Positions 54,633 through 64,000 of a stretch of 64,000 bases of DNA are shown in pieces. Location: assembly GCA_025084515.1 (NCBI GenBank), contig JAJAGP010001333.1, positions 62,001 to 126,000 on the forward strand. The letters are read 5' to 3'. Position numbers and translations under genes: made by a program. The notes under the pieces are model-generated. The model was given only the letters and a program-made list of their open reading frames with translations, was not told where the DNA came from and searched no databases. Source of the stretch: Ancistrus triradiatus. Taxonomy: Eukaryota > Chordata > Actinopteri > Siluriformes > Loricariidae. Every line of letters starts with the position of its first letter. The first letter of the stretch is position 1.

Positions 54633-57600
54633 TACTGCATATTAAAAATAAAGCAGGAATGAACTTCCCAGCATTTCACTTAGTTTCAAGAGCAACATTT
54701 TTTTTCTTTTTTTCAAAAAGTGTTAATTTGTCACACACTCTTCAGCAAATGGTACTTTCAGTTTCCCTCTCCAAGTAGGAGCAGCATGAAAGCAAGCATT
54801 TGTCATTCTGGAATGCTTTGTAAGATTTTTACGTCGAGAGCTTTACAGTCTCGTGGCCTTGCTGGTTAGAGCTGATCCATACTCTGACTTATAGTTAAGC
54901 CACTGAGCCCAAAACCAAAAGACAAATCAAACATTTTAAGGGGATGAGGCTTGTACCATGTCCAGTCTTTAACCACCTGGGGTACTCAAAGTGGGAGATC
55001 TTCGATGAGATCAGCCGGGCTTGCTTGCCAAACTCACTGGTTCAGAAGTAATGACAGAGTCCCACGTGCTGGCTGAACCACAGCTGTGTTGATGAGATCA
55101 CTCCTGTTTATTCTCTCCCACGTGTAATTCCCAGCAACACACTGGATTTTGTGAATCAAAACCTTTACATCCAGAACGCACTACTGATCAATGTGTCAAT
55201 GTTAAACATTATGGTTGCCAGATGAAAACTCAACTCAGCTACTTATACTCTGCAGGTTCACAAGCCATTCAGAGGATGTTCAGAGCATTTGTAAGACATC
55301 CGAGTCTATGATTTTATTTTTTCTGGATTGGCAGTGACAGTGTTTTCTCTCTTTTGACCCATGATAGCATTTCATTCCTCCCCACCTGTTTTTCAGTGAG
55401 CTCACGGGTGGTCTAATAACTGAATTAAATAATCAAGTCCTGATAAACATCTCAGCGATTTTAAAGCCTGAGGGTATCTTTATATTGGAAAACTTGTTGA
55501 CTACTGCTGCAAGCTGTACTTAGTTAGCTTGGGGTGTGTTTAGAGCTGGCGGCATACATTGGCAATTGGACAAAAGCCATCAATAAATTATCTAGACTTG
55601 CACTTTCTGGGTGGCCCATGGAAATTACCTGTATGTAACTCACACCATTGGGGTTGCCATGTTTTTGCCGTGTAAAGAGCACTGGTGGGGGTAGACAGTG
55701 TACTTACACGGTGGGTTACAAATGTGTGTCCCTTAAAACATCTTAAAATGAAAGTTCCCATTTAGATCCCATTTACCCGGTTCAGTATCATGGGAGGTGA
55801 GGGGTTGGCAATGCCTGGAGCCCGTCCCAGAATTAACTGTGTGTAGGTAAAAGTGCACTCTGAATGGGACACCACCCAAAGTCGACATTGTAAACCAGCA
55901 CATTGAAACCAGCGGTCTTCTGAACCGCCATGTTCAGCACCTGCCACTTACTCTCCTACTAACACTGACCTGAGATACAATAATTGTAATCTATCCTTTA
56001 TGGACAATCTGTAGTTGTTTTAGCATTATTTAATAAGAAAGTAAATAAAGCATTCAGTAACATCACAAAATGCTCTTTGGAACAAAGTGAAATCATGATG
56101 GAATAACATGGATCATCAGATTTTGGGAGCACATGTCAGCTCGAGTGTTTGCTGTCATCAGCAAAAGTGGAACATATCAATACTAATAAATTCACAAATT
56201 TACCAAAATATATATATTTTCAAAGTTTCAACTTTCAACTCAATTAACTATGCTGAATATATGAGCTGTAATGAAAAGCACTATATTCAAATTGAGTAAA
56301 TTGCAAAACAGGATTTTCACTAATAGCCTCTCACTTTTGGTTCTCAATGTACCATGCATGGTAAAGAGTGTAAAAGTCATTATTTCATGCGCAACAGACG
56401 CTTTCCAGAGGATATAACCACAGTCCATAATTGTTCTCTGATAAAGTTACAATGCTAAAGTAGCTATGCTAATGTTGCATCTTTGTGGCTGAGATGGAGT
56501 CAAATATTAGTGCCTAATAAACGTTATGTGACTAAGGTTCTGAGCAGAAGGCCTACAATATTTTTTTGTGTGGAAACAACAAAAAATACATGTTCATTTT
56601 GTGAAATGTACAGGTAATTACAAAATGTCAGTCTTTCATTATTGTCCATAAATCATCCAAAATAAATCACAGATTAAATTCCAGGTCCGCAAGACTTAAC
56701 ACCAATATAAATGATGACATATTTATGATTCTTTTATCTGATTTGTGAGGTTATGAGAATTTTTTTTATGTAGACATGACTCACTGTAAGCATCGCTGCC
56801 TGTTGGCTGCCAAGCATTTCTGGCTTAGCTCTTTGTTATAAAAGTAAATGTGTTACAATACTTATCATTAAGCTACTTAGCCTTTTCCGTTTAAAACTTG
56901 ATTAGACAGTATAATCAGACAAAAACGTATCGGAAAGGAGACACACAAAAAAAGATCACAGCCTCACTGGAAGGAATGACCTTTGCATTTATGTACTACA
57001 GCGTGACTTTCGGTGTGTTCAACAATACTGTGGAGTTACACAGCTCTACAAAAATGATAATGGCAATGCGTGTGTCTGATGAAAATGTTGCTGCTGAGCA
57101 GTAGGTGAGGTAGCAAATTCCAAATTGTTGGTCACAGATGTGTGGAACAGTAAAACATCCAATTTCGCCTCCACCATTCTCAACAGCTGTACTCCAATTC
57201 CAGATGTGAATCAGCAGACCATGCCAGTTTGTTCTGAAACTTTTAACTTGGCATCAGTCCCTCTTCATTCACACATGCAGACTCTCAGAAAATAAATACA
57301 ACACGCACATGGGCACAAATGTCTGTTTTCCAAAACAATAAGCCCGACATTGTTATTTTATTGAAACCCAGTTAGTGCCACCATAGACTAAATGCATGAT
57401 AAACAAACACTTGGGGTATATTAATATTTGAGTTTGTGTAGCCTATTTATAGTGAAATCCACCTCAAAAAGACTTTATCATTGTGCATTTTCACAACTCA
57501 AACATGAAGACAGCTGACATGTTTATAGCCATGCTATTGTAGCATTTGATTTCATTTCATGCAAACTGTCCATTACGACAAGGTGTGCATTTCAGTTTAC

Positions 57601-57641
57601 CCACATAAATCATAAGGTTCAAGTGGCGTTATTAATACCTA
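54633..57641. other. Intronic or intergenic sequence with one SINE-like fragment
   Basis: A V-SINE-like 3' fragment in reverse (GGCAATGCCTGGAGCCCGTC, GGGACACCACCC) lies at about 55770-55910. No exon recognised in 3 kb, and frames are short. Confidence 0.45.
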
Positions 57642-59352
57642 CAGTGGTATGAAAAAGTTTGGGCACCCCTGATAATTTTCATGATTTTAGTTTATAAATC
57701 ATTGGTTGTTCAGATCAGCAACTTGAGTTAAATATATCATATAGCAGATGAACACAGTGATATTTGAGAAGTGAAATGTTGAGAAGTGAAATGAAGTTTA
57801 TAGGATTTACAGAAAGTGTGCAGTAATTATTCAAACAAAATTAGGCAGGTGCATAAATTTGGGAAATAACCTAGAACCCAACAGAAAAATGACATCAATT
57901 ATTAGTAGATCTCCTTTCGTAGATCAAAATAACAGCCGCAGGAAAAAAGAAAAAATAATAAACGCTTCCTACAGCTTCCAGTGGAGTCTGGATTATGGTT
58001 GAAGGTGCTTTGGACCATTCTTCTTCTATTCTTTAGAAACATCTCCAGTTCCAGTCAGGTTTGATGGTTTTTCCGAGCATGGACAGCCCACATTTTCAGT
58101 AATATTCATGTCTGGGGACTGAGATGGGCCATTCCAGAACGTGTTGTACTGGTTCCTCTGCATGAATGCCTTAGTAGATTTTGAGCAGGGTTTGGGGTCG
58201 TTGGCCTCGGTTGCAACTTTGTCACTGATTCTTGAACATTGTTCTCAAGAATCTGGGAGATTATTAACTGGAAATCAATCCATGCGACCCTCAACTTTAA
58301 CAAGATCCTAGTACCTGCACTGGCCACACAGTCCCACAGCATGATGGAACCGCCACCAAAAATGTTTTACTGTGGGTAGCAATGGTATTTGTCTTGGGAT
58401 GCTGTGTTCTTTTTCCGCTCCTTGTTATGTCCAAATAACTCAATTTTAGGTTTCATCAGTACACAGCAACTTTATTCCAAAATGAAGCTGGGATTGTCCA
58501 AAATGTGCTTAGCACACCTCAAGTGACTCCTGTTTGTGGGCGTGTCTGCAGAAAAGGCTTCTTCTGCATTACTCTCCCATACAGCCTCTCCTTGTGTGCA
58601 AAGTGCGCTGTTATATAGAAGTTTGAACGATGAACAGTGACACCATTGCAGCAAAGATGAGGATGGGTCTTTTGGTCTTTGGAGGTGGTCTGTGGCCTGG
58701 ACTATTGACTGTTCTTCACCATGCCTATCTGAGATTTTTCTTGGTCTGGCCACTTCGGGAGTTCCTTAACTAGAACGGTGCCTGTGGTCTTCCTATTGCC
58801 TCACTATGTTCCTCACAGTGGAAAAACTGACAGCTGAAATCTCTGAGAGAGCTTTTCCTTTCCCTGAACCATGATGTTGAACAAACCTTTGTTTTCAGGC
58901 CCCATTTGAGAGTTGTTTTGAGGCTCCCATGTTGCCACTCTTCAGAGAAGATGCGAAAAGAGGAGAGCAAAAGAGAGAAAAACTCCAATTGGCCACCTTC
59001 CTTCCTTAACACTTTCTCATAGTTGGATTCACTTGTGTATGTAGAGTTCAAGGGTCAATGAGCTTACAAAACAATTTTGTGTTTTTTGTGTTTTACTAAT
59101 ACTAAGTGCTAAAGGTATTCAAATGACAAGGGTGCCCCAAATTTATGCACCTTGCCTAATTTTGTTTGAATGTAATTAATTACTGCACACTTTCTGTAAA
59201 AAAACCTATAAACTTAATTTCACTTCTCAAATATCACAGTGTTCATCTGCTGTATGATACATTTACCTGAAATTGCTGAGCTGGACAACCAATGATTTAT
59301 AAAGAAAAATCATGAAAATTATCAGGGGTGCCCAAACTTTTTCATACCACTG
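57642..59352 (-). mobile_element. Tc1-like family D, full length, defective
   Basis: Starts CAGTGGTATGAAAAAG and ends CTTTTTCATACCACTG, flanked by TA, 1711 bp. Terminal repeats of about 230 bp share GGGCACCCCTGATAATTTTC and GCAGATGAACAC...ATATTTGAGAAGTGAAAT. On the minus strand, transposase remnants include SGMAHLSPQT near the second Asp, VAGTRILLKLR-like and HLRCAKHILDNPSFILE. Frames are broken repeatedly. Confidence 0.88.
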
Positions 59353-59616
59353 TATGTAAATCAAGAAAACCCACCCACACACCCAAGCAGAAAAAAGACT
59401 GGTCCTGCTAACAGATACTTTTGAGAATTTCACATACAAAGTTTGAATAGACAGATTCATATGTAAACGCTCAATCAGAAACGATTCCATTCCATTCCTG
59501 AATTGCTGGGTCATGGACCAATTGAGTGTGTGCTTTGCTGTATCACACAGTGATCAGCTTTGCTGCTGGGAAAAAGCACAGACCAGAGCTGGTAAGTAGT
59601 CTAAACAATGTTCTTC

Positions 59617-59782
59617 TGGCCCTTATCCAGAGTGACTTCCAATTGATACAATCTCACAATCCAAGCAATTGTGGGTTATGGGCCTTGCTCAAGGACCCAA
59701 CAATTGGCAGATGTGGGATTTGAACCCTGAACCTTCTGGTCCAGAGTCCAGTACCTTAACCACTAGGCTACCACAGTCCCTC
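59617..59782 (-). mobile_element. tRNA-derived SINE, tail truncated
   Basis: Reverse copy starting at CCCTTATCCAGAGTGACTTC; B box GGGATTTGAACCC; right end TAGGCTACCACAGTCCC. The L2-type tail end is missing. Confidence 0.85.
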
Positions 59783-61309
59783 AGTATGACAGCAACAAGT
59801 GAGGACAGGTTGCTCAATTAACTAGAGCTATAAAATACTTTTATGTAAAGCTGAAATGCCTGCTGTGAAAAAAGCACAGACCAAATGGTCATGGAGGTGA
59901 TCAGCATTTGTTGTATTTTGAAGACAACCCTGCTAATTTCACCGCCTAAACCAGCCAACATGGTATAAAATTAGCACAGCCAAGTTCCTTGCTAACAAAA
60001 TGCCAAAAATACAACATGCACTGGACTGGACTAAACCAGCTTTAGTTATATTTAGCCAATACTGTATTAAATTAGTTGTGTGAGCATTAAACTATAAGTA
60101 CAGCGTATAGCCTAGCTATAAGGGATATTGAAAAGCGACATAAAATTGCCCAGAAAGACATTGAGACATCCTTGAGACATCTCACTGTAAAGGATTTAGC
60201 CTTCAGATGAGATTGGGAAAAGTCCTGGTCACAGAACAGAGCACAACATATACTGATTTTCCATCCACATATTAATAGTGTGAATGCAAACTATATACAT
60301 CTTTCAAAGGTGATGCTACCAGCCAAAAGTATGGAGACATTTTTGACTTTTTATAGCTATTTTATTCACCTTACAGTTACAAAAAAAAGCCTTAAGGAAG
60401 TAAAGTAATATAAATCAACTATTTGATCTTAACATGTTTGCTACTGGAAATTCATTAAGCATTTATTTCAGTTGATGTTTGTGGTGATGGTAACTAGCGA
60501 CTACTGACACATGCTTGTTATCTGCAGCAGAGGTAGCATGTAGCCTCCCTTTCGTGGAATAAATTTTGCATTATTATGTAGCATTTCATGGTTTTGGCCA
60601 CTGCATTTGGTGAAAACTTTAATTTCCTACATTAATCATGGACTGAATTTTATCTTTGCAAAATTCAGCTTGTTTACCATATTATTGATTATTAAAAACA
60701 AACAAAAAATATTTCTTCCAAATAGGTCCCTTGGTACCCATTCTATCTTGACAAAAATGTATCCCAGAATCATAAGTATAAACCACAATAATATGCAACT
60801 GAGCTAAGTTACTGTTGCAAGCATCTCATCGATTTTCAAAAATGAGTTAAAATGTATACCAAAGTGAGTTTCAATTAACACAAAGCAAGGCCATAGAGCA
60901 CTAAGCATGATGCCAACAACCGCTTCAAAACTGCAGGTTCAACAACAGTCTGAAACATAAGTGACCTACGACAGGCTCAGGCTCATGTGACATGCTCACT
61001 GAGAGAGAGAGAAACACAATACATTTATGCACCATTTAGCAAACGCATTATGTTCTGTGAAACAGGTCGTTGATAAAGAAATGGACATTGACTGGATATT
61101 ACCATAGTCCCAGTTTTTTCATGCTATTATAATGTTAATATAAAGGGTATTTTCACCAGAAAATTATATGCAAAGAACATGTGTGTGATATATCGTGTGT
61201 GAAAATATGAGCAGAAGCTACCATCTACACAACAGTTAAAGGCTAAACTACTATAGACAGGTTAAACAGTTTCTTTTTTAATTTATGGAATTTATAATAA
61301 TATGATATA
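59783..61309. other. No gene recognised
   Basis: AT-rich. CCAGCCAAAAGTATGGAGAC at 60322-60341 looks like a lone Tc1-type terminus. Confidence 0.4.
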
Positions 61310-62785
61310 CAGGGTGGGCCATTTATATGGATACACCTAAATACAATGGGAATGGTTGGTGATATCAACTTCCTGTTTGTGGCACATTAGTATATGGGAG
61401 GGGGAAAACTTTTCAAAATTGTTTGTTGACCATGGTGGCCATTTTGAAGTCGGCCATTTTGGATCCAACTTATATTATTTCCAATGGGAAGAGGGTCATG
61501 TAACACATCAACCTTATTGAGAATTTCACAAGAAAACCAATGGTGTGCTTGGTTTTAATGGAACTTTATTCTTTCATGAGTTATTTACAAGTTTATGACC
61601 ACTGATAAAATGTGTTCAAACTGCTGCCCATTGTGTTGGATTGTCAATGCAACCCTCTTCTCCCCCTCTTGACACACTGATAGCAACACCGCAGAAGAAA
61701 TGCTCTCCCGATCTGACCCCCTTAGACATTTATCTTTGGGGTCATCTGAAGGCAATTGTCTATGCTGTGAAGATACGAGATGTGCAGCATCTGAAACAAC
61801 GGATACTGTAAGCCTGTGCTAGCATTTCTTCTGCGGTGTTGCTATCAGTGTGTCCAGAGTGGGGAGAAGAGGGTTTCATTGACAATCCAACACAATGGGC
61901 AGCACTTTGAACACATTTTATAAGTGGTCATCAACTTGTAAATAACTCATGAAAGAATAAAGTTCCGTTAAAACACCATTGTTTTTCTTGTGAAATTGTC
62001 AATAAGGTTGATGTGATGTTTACATGACCCTCTTCCCACTGGAAAAATAAAGTTGGATCCAAAATGGGCCGACTTTCAAAATGGTCACCATGGTCAACAC
62101 CCATCTTGAAAAAGTTTCCCCCCTCCCATAATACTACTTGTGCCACAAACAGGAAGTTGATATCACCAAACCATTCCCATTTTTATTTAGGTGTATCCAT
62201 ATACCGTATTTTTTCGGACCATAAGGCGCACTTAAAATCCTTTAATTTTCTCAAAAATCGACAGTGCACCTTAAAATGCGGTGCGTCTAATGTATGAATT
62301 AATTCTGGTTGAGCCTTCTGACCTAGAAACCGATTTGTAGATGGTACACGGCGCTCATAAATCTGTCAAAATGTTTTAGCACGGTCTTGGTAAGTTACGA
62401 AGCTTATGGCAACCGTAGTGCGCAGCATCACAGAGTAATACGGTATGTGCTTCAGGATTAGGGTACGTGCATTCATTCATTTATTTTCGAAGCGGATTTC
62501 AAACACAACGCTATCAGTCACGCAGTACAACATGGACATAGAGCAGCTGCGAGAGAATTCAACATTAACGAATCAATGGTACGGAAGTGGAGGAAGCAAG
62601 AAGACGCCCTGCTCCAGGTAAAGACCAAACTGAGCTTCCGACGGAACTTAAGAGTTTTGTTTCATTTAATGCGTCTCATGCGCTTTATGTATGAAAATAG
62701 ATCCGTTAGCAGCCGATCGTTGATATTGCATCTTATAATCCGGTGCGCTTTATGGTCCGAAAAATACGGTAAATGGCCCACCCTG
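61310..62785. mobile_element. Mariner/IS630-type foldback element with nested insert
   Basis: Starts CAGGGTGGGCCATTTATATG and ends AAATGGCCCACCCTG, flanked by TA. Arms of about 400 bp are inverted (61310-61715 against 61820 to the right end, for example CATTGTGTTGGATTGTCAAT and its complement). Between them a plus-strand piece reads PLDIYLWGHLKAIVYAVK, then IRDVQHLKQRI, the C-terminus of a mariner-like transposase. The right arm is split by a second element at 62204-62769. Confidence 0.82.
62204..62769 (+). mobile_element. Pogo/Tigger-like non-autonomous element, nested
   Basis: Ends CCGTATTTTTTCGGACCATA and TATGGTCCGAAAAATACGG are inverted repeats; TA is duplicated at the site. The interior keeps a DNA-binding piece (REFNINESMVRKWRKQEDAL, about 62549-62615), like the N-terminus of pogo-type transposases. 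No catalytic domain. It is intact at both ends, so it is younger than its host. Confidence 0.82.
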
Positions 62786-64000
62786 TATAACAATAATTAC
62801 AGAAAATACAATACTGTACTGTTACAACCCCGCATAGGGGAAAGTCTCAACACTTAAGACGATAGTATGATGGACCTGATACTTTCGTTTGACAGAAGGG
62901 AAAATGACATTGATAGACAGTATTACGAACAACACAGAAGATCAGCCAGATAAAACGGCGACTCAATGGGTGAACGTGAACCAGTTTATATAGTTAGAGG
63001 ACAGAGAAAATAAACAGGTAATGTGGGAAGAACAAAGAAATGCTACACACACACACACACACACACACACAAATGACAGACTTCCATTTTTTAACTCCCA
63101 CCTCTGCTCGTGGATCTGCAGCATTGATTGGCTGTTGAGGTGACCAGCTGTTTACAGCCACAACATCCAGAGTTAAAAGACAGATTTTTATTTCCTATTA
63201 TAATTCATTCAAAAATTTTAAGACCTTGGTCATTAAAGTAAACTGACTTTGATCAGATAGTCGTTAAACAGGGCATACCCATAATGGGAGTGTGGGTTGT
63301 AGCCCCACAAAATTGGTGTATGTTGGATTGATTTAACTTTTTTTCAATTAGAAAAAAACGTTTTTGAATGCAAATATTGCATGGACAAACTTGATTACTT
63401 ATTTTTATGTAAGGAAAAAATTAAATTAACCTTGTCCAAACTTTTGACTGCTATTGTATGTTGCAGACAAAGTATAAAACTTTTCTTTCGGTGCATTACA
63501 GAAACACATGTGCTCCCTTGGAAAAACACAACTCTTCAGATCTCTTCGCACTCACAAGGAATGCATCCATGTTAAAAGCAAAGCTGTGTGTGATTTACCA
63601 CATGAGCACGTCATATAGAGTGACAAAGCTTCCCTGATAACAAAGTAAGAAATTAAGACATAATGGAAGCCCATTTCTGGCACTGGCTCGCTGATCCAAG
63701 TCTAACAGAATGGTCATTAGTGATGGAGTGTTAGTGCCATGCTAGTATCCAGGAAAGGCATCCATCGTTTTTCTTCACTGGCTCAACAGGAATTCCCAGC
63801 TGCCACACTTCAAAGCCTTGCTAAGAGGACTTAGACCTTCCCAACAATGTGAGGAAATAAACGTTTTACTCCCCTTCACCATGCTGACACTCACATAAAC
63901 ACACACGGGCACACATATGCACTGACACACAGACAGAAGTGTGGGACTACACAAGTGGGGGTGGTTGGAGGATGAAGTGCATGAGTGAAACAGGAGAGCA
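62786..64000. other. Right end of window, no gene recognised
   Basis: A CA microsatellite lies at 63045-63071. CCTTGTCCAAACTTTTGACT at 63430-63449 looks like the right terminus of another Tc1-type element whose remainder is unclear. No cped1 exon could be assigned here. Confidence 0.4.
63045..63071. repeat. (CA)n microsatellite
   Basis: About 13 CA units. Confidence 0.93.

Noticed and set aside
58472..59051. Two 93-codon minus-strand frames as possible genes
   Set aside because: Both lie inside the family D Tc1 (57642-59352) and read as transposase fragments.

Overview
The window is vertebrate nuclear DNA, almost certainly from a teleost fish. Genes are split into short exons with GT-AG introns, the intergenic sequence is AT-rich, and Tc1/mariner transposons, tRNA-derived SINEs and CA/TA microsatellites are everywhere. 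The mix of Tc1 families and a SINE with an L2-type tail suggests an otophysan such as a catfish, but this is inference. Most listed open reading frames are transposon relics or chance frames.

Three host genes are readable, all on the minus strand. At the left edge, 1582-2750 holds the first two coding exons of a stabilin gene (probably stab2); the rest lies beyond base 1. At 11988-22248 lies a complete four-exon wnt16 (357 codons), with a plausible promoter at about 22420-22500 and a candidate poly(A) signal at 10706. At 26614-50740 lies the 3' half of cped1: seven mutually phase-compatible exons (PC-esterase module and C-terminus) plus one weaker upstream exon at 50620-50740. The cped1-wnt16 adjacency matches the arrangement known in other vertebrates. 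The genes are unrelated in function: a scavenger receptor, a secreted Wnt signal and a putative secretory-pathway esterase-like protein.

All else is repeats. Family A Tc1 elements lie at 1-1228 and 31069-32585. Family B Tc1 elements have eight copies between 5714 and 42771. A third Tc1 family lies at 52704-54313 and a fourth at 57642-59352. There is a Tc1-like family at 25232-26250 with relics at 34480 and 48085, a mariner-type foldback at 61310-62785 carrying a pogo-like insert, LINE fragments at 35575 and 53877, and about a dozen SINE copies. Every transposase seen is broken.

The most unusual observations are two decayed tandem copies of a cped1 exon beside the functional one (29469-29783), a diverged repeat array filling wnt16 intron 1 (20580-22115), a direct duplication of about 260 bp flanking a Tc1 insertion (51988-52250 and 54372-54632), and several nested or inverted transposon structures. 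I found no new defence, secretion or mobile system of the bacterial kind and no RNA gene.
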